Source: Phallus indusiatus (lineage: Eukaryota > Basidiomycota > Agaricomycetes > Phallales > Phallaceae). Taken from it: a stretch of 64,000 nucleotides of DNA. The position numbers were made by a program, and so were the translations under genes. This document shows positions 45,312 to 56,265 of this stretch, one piece after another; positions within the stretch are counted from its first letter, which is position 1, and each line of letters opens with the position of its first letter. Below the pieces are notes generated by a model. It was not told the origin of the DNA, made no database searches, and saw only the letters and a list, made by a program, of their open reading frames with translations. The DNA is taken from assembly GCA_027605045.1 (NCBI GenBank), contig JAQFWX010000034.1:186001-250000 (forward strand). The letters are read 5' to 3'.

Positions 45312-45535
45312 TGTCGAAAGTAGCGTCAGCGACACTAAGTCTGGGCGCTTGCGTAGATAGTTTTTAGCTTAGTCACGCGCTCGCTAAGAGTTCAAGGCTT
45401 CGCCTTGAACTTCTTAGGTGCGCTATTTTCCTTATTTATTCATTTGTATATTTCTAACGTTCAAGGCTTCGCCTTGAACTTCTTAGTGCATTCCGTCTCG
45501 TCGTAATATACATATATTACTCCTAGTTGTTGTTA
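45312..45535 (+). repeat. Copia 3' LTR
   Basis: Identical to the 5' LTR. Preceded by a purine-rich GAGTGGGAG (45303-45311), the likely polypurine tract. Confidence 0.95.
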
Positions 45536-45540
45536 GAATC

Positions 45541-46180
45541 ACGATTGGACGTAAGTCCCCAGGAGAGCTCGTTGTCCAAGCTTGCGAAGGTTATAGTTCC
45601 TGTGTTGTAGACGGAATCTGAACAATCTGAACACTTGGATCGACCACACAACACCAGAATTTACACACCAATTGTAGGGTGTTCTTGTGTTTGAACCGGT
45701 CGTAGACGCTCGTTTTCTGCCATTCTCTGAGGACCGCGACTAGATTGGTGATTGGAGAGGTAAACTCGCGGGGTGACCGCGATCCGATTAATATTGGACC
45801 ATGGTTGCCAACTCTTGATAAGGAAGGAGCTGAGCAGTTTCTCGGAGCTCACAATGAGCTTGACGGAAATATGTGAGTTCGTTTGAATCACGAGTCGTTG
45901 ACTCAGTAGCGTAGTCGTCAGTTCTAGTTTGCGTGTCAGCGATGTCGAAAGCGACATTCCCAACATTCCATAAGAAGGGATCCATTTGCATAAATCCATT
46001 ATAGTACGTAGATTGGTTTGGCTGCATCCCAAATGCGTGCTTCGATACGTCTAGTTGTGAGATCGGAAGAGAAACGTGCACTTCATTATAAGCGTGAGAA
46101 AAGTGTGCGCGTATCTCTTTCTGATAAGCTTGTCTGAGAGGTACTATTTGTATCCATTCAGCACTGATTCAAGGCTGTAA
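45541..46180 (-). CDS. Unrecognised coding-like segments upstream of the copia insertion
   Basis: The - strand shows two protein-like stretches. About 46160-45787 includes QAYQKEIRAHFSHAYNEVHV and NGFMQMDPFLWNVGNVAFDI. About 45800-45620 includes FTSPITNLVAVLREWQKTSV. They lie in the same orientation as the broken gene on the other side of the copia element (38743-40817), so copia may have split one gene. I could not prove continuity, and the family is not recognised. Confidence 0.3.
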
Positions 46181-46189
46181 ATTCCTTCC

Positions 46190-46783
46190 ATTGAGCAGCT
46201 CGCGAGAATGCGTATTCCCCATACTCAAAATTCCGCGTCGGCGCTGCTCACCAAAGAGGGAGACATTATCACTGGAGCAAATATCGAAAATGCATCACAT
46301 GGTACTGTCATCCCTTTTTTTTCAAAAGCCATCTATTAACGTATGTCATCTCTTGATCGTTTGGTTTTACAGGTGCAACCATTTGCGCAGAAAGGACCGC
46401 GCTTGTGAAAGCTGTCGTGCGTGGCTTCGTCGTTCATAAAGTCGATGGCAGGTCAATGCTTATTAGTCTTCATCGATCCGTCATCTAGAGCGAGAACCGG
46501 AAATAATTTCTCGCGCTGGCTGTAACGAGGTATGGTTCGTTTCGACATTCAAATGTGGTTATTCAAAAAGTGCTTGCACCTTAGCGATGTACCTGAAGCT
46601 ATTTCTCCCTGCGGTATATGTCGACAATTCATCAGGGACTTTTGCCACTTGCAGACTCCTATTCTCTTGGTACATGGCGATTGGAATCTTGAGACGGATC
46701 ATGATAAAGTAAAAACGGTAACCTCGGATGAGTTACTTCCTTATAGTTTCAGACCCGAAGATTTAGATGAACCAAGAGTTTAG
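46190..46783 (+). pseudogene. Cytidine deaminase pseudogene
   Basis: Four exon segments carry the hallmarks of cytidine deaminase: AYSPYSKFRVGA (substrate side), GANIENASHG, TICAERTALVKAV (catalytic H/C-A-E region) and SPCGICRQFIRDFC (two zinc cysteines), then LLPYSFRPEDL (family knowledge). Two lesions are visible. A frame change sits between FRVGA and LLTKEGD, near 46243. An in-frame TAA at 46504-46506 lies between SENRK and FLALAV. Neither is removed by a usable GT-AG intron. The enzyme would salvage (deoxy)cytidine to uridine; this copy should be inactive, and a working copy is expected elsewhere. Confidence 0.8.
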
Positions 46784-46911
46784 GAATAAGAGTCTAGATG
46801 TGTTGTAGGCGGGAGGCGGCTGAGATGATGCCCTTACCAATCTTATAACAATTATTTGTATTGCATCGTTCTATGCTACATTGTTTAGCCTAGGGTATTA
46901 TTCGTTGACGT

Positions 46912-49255
46912 TCAGTGAGAATCGCTCTCAGCTACAGGCTGCAAGTTGCCCGATTGAGACGTCGAAGTTTTCGTCCTTTTCCGGCTTTCTTCATGTGTAC
47001 TTTCTAGAGATCTTCGCAGACTATTCCCTGACTGAGCATTTGTCGACGTTCCAGTTATTTCTACGCCAAGCTTGTTATCCACCGCGCTGTCATTCTCGGA
47101 CCAGCCGGGCTCGTCAAGATATTGGTCGAATACGGTGATCATCCATTGCGAATTTGAAATGCTGAGGAGATTAGCCTTGTGTGCAATGATCATTTCGTCC
47201 TTCTTGGAGATTTCCATGAGTTTCGTTTCCCAAAAAGATGGCTGGGATGGATCTTCTACATACCGGATGGCCAGTCTTTCAGTCAGCGTTTTGAGTAAAA
47301 AAAAAGATTTTGGCTGCGAAAACCGGCTTTACGTAGCTTTAGACGAGTAAGTGATTGGAGAACTTTTTGCTCTCCTCCATAATAATCTCCAGATGAGCTT
47401 CGATAAGATTCTTCGTACGTTTGCACCACGAAACGAGCCACCTTGGATGGATTTGATTCGGCCAGCTTATTAGCCGTATGCATGAATGCCATCCAAGTCA
47501 GGAGATGAACAAATGATTCCAAATCATCCGTCAGATTGTGAGGTCCTGGGGGTCACTACATCAAGCAGCAGCCGAGCTGCAATGAATTGCCAAGTGCCCT
47601 GATATGCGCGTTGAAAATAAAATATAGGAAAATTCGAAGCTTCTCATACCGTCCTTTCAATTTCCCTGGGCGCTGGGTCTTCATTCGTATTCTTGGATAA
47701 ATCCCAATCAATAAGAAGTGCCTGACCATCATAAACCATGACATTGTTCACGCTGATATCTCTATGTAATATGCCAGTTCCATCATAAGCTTTTTGATGT
47801 GCTAATGAACGGGTTAAATAAAACGGAAGGATCATGTCACTAATAGAACACACCAATAATAGCTTGACGTATCACTTGTACAAGATGTTTTGTTGAAGTG
47901 AACGTTGTGAGAGGAGACGCGACTTCTTTGAGAACTAGCCGATAGTGTATGTGTTTGCGCAGGCGTTTAGGTTTGCCAATGGCCCATGAACATTCAGGTT
48001 CCTCTATCAACACGTCTTGAGTATGCGACGTGTGGTTTGCAATGACTGCGGCGTCAACAACTGTTGCTATGTGAGGCACTTGTTTTTCATGCAGTTTGGC
48101 ATAGATCTTGTACTCGGGTTCTTGAGAGGCATAACGCCAGGCGTCCTTGAGGAACACTACAGTTTTGTGTTGTATAGAATAGGCATGGAAGGATCTAGTA
48201 GAACGTCCCAAAGGTGACTTGCTTATGTCCTACGGGCGACGATGTATCCTCCTTTGTTGGGTGACACAGAGAACTGTACGAAGTTGACACTGGAGGGTAA
48301 TCTGAGAGCTTCACGAGCGGCGGCGTCGTCTGCATGCGAGGCTTTAGTGACTGTAATGTCCACTCCTTGTTCTGTTGGTGTTGCATGAATAAAGCGAAAG
48401 AAGAACTCGAGAAGAAGGGGATCGGATAGCTTGATCTTTTCAGTGACGACCATTCCAGATCGGTTCCAGCGAAGTATCCTAAAATATGTAGGCAGAAGAA
48501 ACATTGAGAAGACGTGCGTCCGGAATTGAGCCGATTGTTGAGCAGTGGCGTAGGTGGTGATTTGACCCAGATTTTTCTCGCGCCTTTAGATGAGCGTAAT
48601 AACGTCTTTTCCGGTCCATTTGCGTCAAGAAAAGGATCATCGCATGGGTCAACTTTGAATTCCATCATTATATCTGGTCGCGTGGGATCGTTTAAGTCCA
48701 GGTCAGCTGAGGCATCGAGGTAAGCACAGATATCTGGATGAATGGTGACGTTGTTAAAAACTTTCATGACCACTGAAGAGGTGTTGCGGAATTGTAATAA
48801 CGGACATAAGAGTCCAATGTTCCTGATCTGTAATTAGTTAGATCATATAGCTCGCAAAAAAATGAAATAGTACTAGAACTCACAAATATGGGGTAGACGA
48901 GCTTTTCATCTTTGAGATATTCCAATGATTTGATTTCGGTGCAAAACCGATCAAGGTCCAAGGCTTCCAATGTAACATTCTTATTATTCGGTAGATATCT
49001 GTCTAAGAATGATCGTGCTAACATGGGACCGACAATTTTGCCAGTAATCTCGTCCGCCATATTCTTGACGCGAATATCCAAGCTATCCTTTTCCAATGTA
49101 TTCTGATCTTTGCTTGCAGATTTGCCCGAAATAGGTGTGCTGTCTATAACTAGACTATTTGTCTTGCTTTTCGGTGGTGTTGACGGTGTAGCACGTTCAA
49201 CGCCGTTATCAGGTACGGGAGAGTTGCTTACTACGCGTGATGTGGTTATTTTCAA
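46912..49255 (-). pseudogene. FunK1-type fungal protein kinase, frameshifted
   Basis: Recognisable as the basidiomycete-expanded FunK1 kinase family (family knowledge). An N-terminal region reads FLDRYLPNNKNVTLEALDLD. A QFRTHVFS...LRWNRSGMVVTEK block follows, then SVSPNKGGYIV and PLGRSTRSFHAYSI. The kinase core has the catalytic loop GILHRDISVNNVM, LLIDWDLSK and GTWQFIAARLL, and the Ser/Thr-rich tail ends at 46912. At least three frame changes are not explained by introns: near 48574 (one A fewer in an A-run than needed), near 48215-48225, and near 47549 (one extra C in a C-run). Active-site residues remain, so decay is recent, or the indels are assembly errors. The start is unclear; upstream sequence enters the duplication edge. 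Confidence 0.75.
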
Positions 49256-50134
49256 AATGAGAACGTGAAGCTCGCGAAAACACGTACGTGAAAAAACGCA
49301 CTAGTACTTTATATTCCTTCTACAGAGGATACAACAAACGGTCTTGAAAGGCAACGAAGCAACGAGGATGTCAGTAGACTCGAACCCAGCCCCTACTTTC
49401 CCACGGCTGAGCGAGCGTACGTCAGCGAGTCTAGACTCCGACTCCAGAGTGTGAAGGGCTCCTCGAGGCAGGGGCAGGAAAGGGCGGCCGAGCCTACACG
49501 TGACCCGGGTAATGCTCACTTTCAAGTTTGAAAACGCCGCCCGAGTCCGCTCAGAAAGCCACATGAGTCTTTGTGAGAAATTCGCGAAGTGCAATTGGCT
49601 ATTTCGCATGAATGAACCATGCATGCATATAGTATTTTGTTGCCACCTCACCCCTCCGGGACCTGATTTCATGAGATCTATCATCTCGTCTGCTTCGAAA
49701 TCTTACTACATAGTACCAAAGCACTAAAATACCTTCCATAAAAGGTAGGATCTCGTCTCTTTCGAAGCCTTACCGAAAACCAAAGTACCTCCATCAAAGG
49801 CAAATTATCTTATCAAAGCGCAGTTGAATTCAAGAGACTTAATACCTACGGTGGCGGTGTCAAAACGCTCGTTCCTTTGTCATTGAATTTCAATATGCTC
49901 CCGACATGCGAACTGAGCTCGGGATGATGAATTGAAAAAATCCAGTTTCACTGGTGATGCATGATGGCGTTACTTGGAACCTGTGAGATTTGTTACAAGA
50001 TCTTTTGATAGTCTTAACTACGAGGTTCCGTTATAGCCGCTGAAATATTGTTTCCGTCCGGACAGGACACTGAGAGTTGTCAAAGCGGTTTGCTAGGGCG
50101 AAGGTTTTTGGCCATGGGAAGGTGTGGAGATTGG

Positions 50135-50142
50135 ATATAAAA
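50135..50142 (+). promoter_or_regulatory. TATA box of C2H2 gene, copy B
   Basis: ATATAAAA at the same distance from the ATG as in copy A. Confidence 0.5.
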
Positions 50143-50275
50143 GGATCCGAATACGGTTTACTTGTGGGTCTACAACATAAAAGATTCAGTTTCCAGTTCA
50201 TATAGACTGGAATCAAGTTCACTAGTCCTTTGCGCAGTTATTTTCATACATGAGCTCTGCAAACATCCCACCGGT

Positions 50276-50699
50276 ATGCAGCCTACTACTTCATTCTTCT
50301 TACCTCAATTAACCCAGACTTTTCAGAGTCATTCCATCCTACGGAAGGCTGATTTTATCAATCTCGACTCCTTTATTCAGGAAATACCATCCGAATCAAA
50401 GATCATCTTTACTTGCAAATTTCCCAACTGTTACCACGCCCACTTCTTCCATCCAGAGAACGCCATCCTCCACATTCAACATGTACACCTCAAACTATTT
50501 AACCCGAACGCGAACAAGATGTTTGTGTGTTTATGGTACGTGCTGAGCCTCATTGTGATGTTTTGTACAATGCTTATCCTTCCTGTCGTGAACATTACAT
50601 AGCGGAGCAGAGTTCACTAGACTTGCGGAAGGTAACCGGCATGTTGTATGCAAACAACTCGGTCCACGCTTTCGATGTGATCGTTGGTACGTCCCCTAG
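50276..50699 (+). CDS. C2H2-type zinc-finger protein, 118 aa (copy B)
   Basis: Exons 50276-50535 and 50603-50699; the same 118-residue product length as copy A. Finger-like units FTCKFPNCYHAHF...HIQHVH and CGAEFTRLAEGNRH, end RFRCDRWYVP. Differences from copy A are substitutions only, while the intron differs in length. That pattern suggests selection on the protein (inference). Function unknown; probably DNA- or RNA-binding. Confidence 0.65.
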
Positions 50700-52992
50700 T
50701 ACACAGAATTCGTAGTTCATGGTCTTATTTGGGGAAACACACTTTAGCCCTAAAATCTTTCCTAGAAAAGATGCTTTGAGGGTACATACCCTGACTCGCC
50801 ACTGATCAGTGTCTATTAATAGACGTGAGCCAGAAACGGCGACACTCACGGAGCCGGTATATACGCGTGAAATGTCAATAAAATCCTTTTGAAAAAAAAG
50901 TACATACAACTCGACAACAGTCACAGGCATCTCGTACGTAAACAAGGTGACCAAGACGGTTAGATGACGAGCCGTCCGACCTGTGAATGTTAGCTTGTGG
51001 GATATATCGCATTTGATAGTCATCAGGAGTACAAATGTTGCTTCAAGTAGTGTAAACGAAGCGCCAGATCTTCACAACGGGAGTCAAAGATAAGGATGGA
51101 ACCTGTAAGGGAGAAGGCGTTATGTAATGATTGCGTGAAGGAAAGATCCGAAAATCTGTTTTTTGTTGGATATGATTGGATCTGATTGGATCGACGATGT
51201 TGCATGTTTACGCGCGCATACGTGGTTTCTTACGTAGTTTCATTGGAGAAATCATAGGAACCGTCAACAATACGTGATGTTGACTAGCCGTCGTCAAAAT
51301 GCGTCCATTATCCTCAAATCCAACAATCAAAATTTTCTTTCTTACCTCCCCGTGCTTCCGCTTCCCGATATAATCGTTGTTGTGCTCTGACAAGTCTACT
51401 AGGGTTGGGTATGGAGACTGGACAAACTCGCCAAATGGGTAAATATGAGTACCGCGATGAAGATGAACAGACTACATCACCGAAAACCTGAAGAAGGGGC
51501 AGAACTCGTAACTTTAATGAAGATTTCCACGCGACACCGACGACCTTTTGAGCTCGCGAGCGCTAGAGCAATTGCGTGTTGCCCTTCTTCCGTTTATCTT
51601 CACTTGAGAAAAAGGTCTCTGATTTTTGCATCACAAGGATGTTCGCCGATGAATTGTGATTTTTAGAGACAATTATTGTGTATTTCCGTCCATTCCGATA
51701 TAGACACGATGATGGAGATTCATACTGCTTTCGGTCCATGCTTACAGCCCAGTGCGAGATCTTGTCAGGTGTTAAGAATATCGTTAGCGCGTGTTATCAT
51801 GTCATTAAAATGACCATACACACCTAGTTAAGCACACAACTTCTTCACAAGGCTTTCACCAAAAAAATCTTCCATCATTTCCGAACCCGGACAATGTCAT
51901 AGGAATTTGGGATCACGTGGAGCCGACAGTATAGAGTTGGACACGAATTTGCACATCGTCTTGCCGGGAGATGCTTTGTTCATCATAGCTTTTTCCAAGC
52001 TCGTGTTGGACAGATGGCTGGCGATCAATGAAAACCTTCAACTGAGGAGTTGGTGCAGAGCTGTCTATAGGAAATCCGCGGTCGCCGAGCTCAGATGAAT
52101 CCAGTGCTTCCGACTGAATATATATTGCAGCAAGTGGGGAGATGGATTTTCTTTGATTTGGATAAACTACGTTGAGGGTCTTGCGTACGCGGATCATGAA
52201 CGGGGATAATACTCACTCTTCATACATGCATGATATGGGATTGAACGCGAGCTTTGTAGGGATTCAATCCTTGGTCGTATTCGACACGTTCGTGGTGGAG
52301 TAAGGTAAAAAGGCCAACTCGGGTATGGACGAACAAATATGTCCAAACAGCAAGTTAGCGCTGAAGACCAACTAAGCCATGGTTACTTTCACGTTTCTTC
52401 TCGCATTACATCAGGCCAGGTAATTATTATCTGGCCTGACACGACTTGAACTTCAAACTTGCGACAATGGCGGGTCAACATAATGGTTTTTCTCCGAGAA
52501 ATCAAAGAGAAAGCCATTGCAGCGTAACACGACGGTTGAGATGGTTGGTTTAATTTTCCGGAAATAATCAGTGAGGGTTGTATAAGCGTATTCTGATTCA
52601 AAACGGCAGTGTACCAATAATTCCAGAGAGGACGTGTCCAATACCGGTAACCCGCTGCATGGTGAACATCGGAAGTCTTACTCTCAGCGACAACGAAAAT
52701 CCTGTGGACGACGATGGAAGAGAAAAGGCATCACGAACGGACCCAGGTAATCGTCGACATCCCTATTTGGTCGATCTACTCCGGCGCGATGGACAAGGAT
52801 AGACTAACTAGAAGACCGTTGTGGACAATGTCAACACGCTCGCAAGGTAGAGCGTAGACGGTTTGATGGCGCGGTGAACCATGTGACATGAGTGACGAGA
52901 TGAACAAGTCAGATGATTGCTGACTAAGTTCTCAATTCTCAAGCAGTTACATGTAACTTCACACCAAGTACTCGTTGTCCCTTTAACACAAG
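50700..52992. other. Non-coding part of duplication copy B
   Basis: No gene assigned. Includes the 285-bp block (51545-51829) absent from copy A and, at the right end, the presumed F-box promoter. Confidence 0.6.
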
Positions 52993-54531
52993 ATGCCTCG
53001 CGCAAAGCCCCAGCGAAGTTTGCATAAAGACACGTCTTTGATAAATCGAAAACTACCGGTCGAAATCCTAACCATGATTCTCTTCACCCTCGGTCCTTCT
53101 TCTTTTCAAAACCCCTATGTTTATTTGCCGCTGTGCTGGATCTGTCGTAGATGGCGTTCCATCGTGCTTAACACACCAAAATTCTGGACCGTCATAAATC
53201 ATGAATGCAAGCGCTATGGGTCTCACGAGTTCATTCGAGAGGTCATTTTCCGCTCTAAATCACGCGAAGTGGATGTTAACTTGCGCTCATTGAACTGCCA
53301 TAAATCTTCTTTACCCTGCAACAACTGCTCGCATATCACATCGAGTATCCTTTATTTCAAACACTCTCAGATTAGGACTTTATTCCTTTACGATCACTCG
53401 GATTTCGATTTCTCGAACGGAGAAAACATTGCACAGTTGGACAACTTGATTCTGTCGAAGATTCCCGCATTGTCGGACTCGCAACAAAAATCTTTCGATA
53501 AATTTCTCTCCGCTGTTAATCCCCGATTCATAGAATTGTCGCAGCCGCTACTCTCCAAACAGATGTCACAGAACCTCAGCCTAGATCGGCTTGAATGGCT
53601 AAAGCTGACCCTCTCGCATTTTGGAAACATTTCTGCTGTTTCCCCATTTCTAGAAGCATTGCCCGGTCTCCGAATTCTGAATTTGATCTCAGATGAAGAT
53701 AGTATTTTTCCCCCTGAGGCTCGTGCTATAGCGAATCTGCCGAACTTGCGAATCCTCACCTTGGATCCTCATGCAGGCGACCTTTGTTCCATAAAAACAT
53801 CGGCCCTAAATCATCTGGGTATTTCGTCAGCCACTAGTGGCTTTTACCGTTGGGATTATCTTAGTACCATTGATTTTTCAATGACGAAGAGTATCCGTAT
53901 CGCTCTATGCCATGTCCAACCCGATCCTTCTTCTGTCGCTTGTATATCCACAGGCCACTCTGAAGAAGACTGCGATTTTTTTCACCATTTTCATGCACCA
54001 ATCGCTCAATCAAACAAAAGCATGGACCATCATTGGACATTACCGTCATCAAACTCTTTTCACATATCATTCAAATGGTCATGGTATAATTACTCGCTGT
54101 TTTCTCAATTGAAGCAAAGGGCCACAAACATCGTCGAACTCATGGTGGATTTCCGATCTATGAAGTCTAGCGACTGGGAAGATCGAGAAGATCAGCAAAT
54201 GTATCACGAATTTCTAGGCAAAATATTGGACAACTTTGATACGGTCACTCATATAAGCGTACTACGCTCCCGCAGCTTCGCATCGGTATGCGACCTTCTA
54301 ATGGTTGGGTGGAGACTTCCCTACTTGGAACGATTGACGTACCACAGTTCACATAAACCGGGTTGTAGTCCAAAAATCGTATCCAAGCGTATGGAGATGG
54401 TGCGAGACGCGAGAGTGGAGGCTCATAGTGAACCGTTGAAGATCCTTGAGCTGAAGAGTTTTGTAATCGTCCCTCCGAAACAAGTTGAAGAGCTCGAGAA
54501 GCTGGGAATACGACTTATACAGACAAACTAG
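52993..54531 (+). CDS. F-box/leucine-rich protein, 512 aa (copy B)
   Basis: Single exon, same start (MPRAKPQRSLHKDTS) and architecture as the 517-aa copy A. F-box LPVEILTMILFTLGPSSFQN...CRRWRSIVLNTPKFW, conserved Cys pair near residue 100, leucine-rich strands, tail LELKSFVIVPPKQVEELEKL. Length differs from A by small in-frame indels around residues 213, 246 and 315. No stop or frameshift. Predicted SCF ubiquitin-ligase adaptor of unknown substrate. Confidence 0.88.
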   Translation: MPRAKPQRSLHKDTSLINRKLPVEILTMILFTLGPSSFQNPYVYLPLCWICRRWRSIVLNTPKFWTVINHECKRYGSHEFIREVIFRSKSREVDVNLRSLNCHKSSLPCNNCSHITSSILYFKHSQIRTLFLYDHSDFDFSNGENIAQLDNLILSKIPALSDSQQKSFDKFLSAVNPRFIELSQPLLSKQMSQNLSLDRLEWLKLTLSHFGNISAVSPFLEALPGLRILNLISDEDSIFPPEARAIANLPNLRILTLDPHAGDLCSIKTSALNHLGISSATSGFYRWDYLSTIDFSMTKSIRIALCHVQPDPSSVACISTGHSEEDCDFFHHFHAPIAQSNKSMDHHWTLPSSNSFHISFKWSWYNYSLFSQLKQRATNIVELMVDFRSMKSSDWEDREDQQMYHEFLGKILDNFDTVTHISVLRSRSFASVCDLLMVGWRLPYLERLTYHSSHKPGCSPKIVSKRMEMVRDARVEAHSEPLKILELKSFVIVPPKQVEELEKLGIRLIQTN

Positions 54532-55055
54532 ACGAAAATTCTAGGTAAGAGGCTTTATACATGTAATGGCTTATTCGACTTACATTAATGCCGTTGAGCC
54601 CATAAAGATTTCCGACTTCCCCATCCTTTCGCGAAGGAGTGTGGTGTGTGTGTGCAGGTGGCACTGGCGGCGGAGTTCTCTTTTTTCTTTTTGATTTCTT
54701 TGAAAACAACATTTCTTGTCTACTGTAGTTATATTTGCCCTCTGACTTGTTCACAGTATTTTTCCTTCGCTTCTCCTTTATTTCATTTCAAAACATCGCA
54801 TAGGTTTTAAATCTGTTTCACGGAAATATGACACTATCTTGTTATTGAAGAAGACGGTCAAGGCTGCAGGTTTGAACCCTGTTTCTTATTGACCGTCTGT
54901 CCTTGCATTTACGACGTTCACTGTGCACATGAGTGAAATGTATGACAAAGCTCATCTCATATTCAGCAGCTATATCCGGAAGTTTGATACTGGTGCTGCC
55001 CTGGAGCTGCCATTAACAGGGGCTTCTGGATGATACAGGCTCAAGACAAACTCGT
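54532..55055. other. Convergent spacer (copy B)
   Basis: 3' flanks of the F-box and dehydrogenase genes; no gene seen. Confidence 0.5.
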
Positions 55056-56265
55056 TCATTGAGATTGAGTATTCAAAATTTCCTTCGCATCCTTCACAAA
55101 CCCTTCCAATATCTTATGCGATTCTCCGTCCTTTTTGAGAGAAGTAGAAACTTGTTCAAACAGACCCGCGAGGCCTCTCCACGTCTCGCCTGCTTGGACA
55201 CCGTTGACTTCGTCCAGTGAAGCCAGGCTTGAAGAAGTAAAGTCAGCAATTTCGTGCATTTCTCCGACGAATCTGTTTTTTTTATTTGGACATCAATATG
55301 ATATGGATGTTGTAATGGAGTGAATGACATACCGGTATGCTTTTGGTAACATATCGGGAATCATCCTTACTGTACGTTGTAGTAGTACGGGTTGCGAGCT
55401 TGCCAGTTCAGTCATTAGGGCTTTAGCTGTCGCGGGTGATGATGCGTAGGTGGCTTTAACATCCGTCTCAGTTTCAGCTGAGCATAACTAGGAATAAAGA
55501 ACTCGTCACCTAATATCATAGCAGCTGTAAGTCCAGTTAGTCCTTTGTTTATTCCCTAATGAGAGTAACTTATTAATCACGAAGGAAAAATATTCTTATA
55601 TTTCAACTCTTACCGCATATCCCATTTTCAGCGCGCTCGCTTCTCCAACTCCTGCATCTTCAAGCGGCGTAGCTTTGAGTCCCCCACCTCGCATCAAACC
55701 CACAACTTCATCCACTAATGTCATTTTCTCCCCAGATACATAAAATGTCGGATCGTAAATTCGTGCTGAGTCCGGGGGCGAAGGAGGACCGCCTATAATA
55801 CTCGCGTCGACGAATTTGATCGCGGTTGTTGCTTGAGATTGGTTGAATTGGTCGAATTTGGAGGATAGCTGTGCCACAGCGGCTGGTGAAATGGCGTTGC
55901 AATCGACGAATACAAGTTGTCGTGTCGTTTGGTGATCGTCGCTGGATTTGTCGACTAGGCATTCTAGAACTTCATCTGCGAATGAGCTTGCATTAGAAGG
56001 TGGGAGAATAGAAAGTATATATTGCGATTTTTGAACCATTGCTATTGGGAGAGTTATCTCATTTTTTTAAGTTCGGAAATTAAGACTCATTTTTTTCACC
56101 TTTCATTCCGACATCTTGCATACCGGCTTTCTCAGCACGTATTATGCTACCTTCGGAACGGCCCGCTAAGGAGGTGAGTACGGTATATCCATTTGCCACT
56201 AGACGATGCGCGACGGCGGAACCCATCGCACCAGATGCAACAAGTCCGATTACAGGTTTTGACAT
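55056..56265 (-). CDS. 6-phosphogluconate/3-hydroxyisobutyrate dehydrogenase-like protein
   Basis: Starts MSKPVIGLVASGAMGSAVAH at 56265: a Rossmann GxxxxGxG-like dinucleotide loop of the beta-hydroxyacid dehydrogenase superfamily (family knowledge). Exon 2 contains VDCNAISPAAV and the substrate-loop-like VDASIIGGPP, then ASALKMGYA with the conserved Lys. Exon 3 starts GINKGLT. The C-terminal all-helical DUF1932-type domain reads LLQRTVRMIPDMLPKAYR, VGEMHEIADF and WRGLAGLFEQ, ending at 55056. The introns join in frame, but the one at 55480-55511 must be only 32 nt to fit. Probably an NAD(P)-dependent oxidoreductase with unknown substrate. Only its last exon exists in copy A. Confidence 0.8.

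Larger units (their letters stand above)
40884..45535 (+). mobile_element. Complete Ty1/copia LTR retrotransposon
   Basis: Two 224-bp LTRs (40884-41107 and 45312-45535) that I find identical base for base flank a single uninterrupted 1,394-codon frame. The 5-bp target duplication GAATC lies at 40879-40883 and 45536-45540. Identical LTRs, intact frame and perfect TSD indicate a recent and possibly still active insertion. Confidence 0.97.
49465..55300. repeat. Segmental duplication, copy B (probable source)
   Basis: Collinear with 31650-37246. Copy B alone carries 51545-51829 (about 285 bp) and about 54945-55022, has one 24-bp unit where A has four, and lacks about 30 bp present in A near 32341. 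Its right end runs on into the intact dehydrogenase gene. Confidence 0.92.

Noticed and set aside
50595..51023. 142-codon open frame on the - strand over the second exon of the C2H2 gene (copy B)
   Set aside because: The matching region of copy A is broken by stops and indels, while the + strand zinc-finger frame is kept in both copies. It is a shadow frame.
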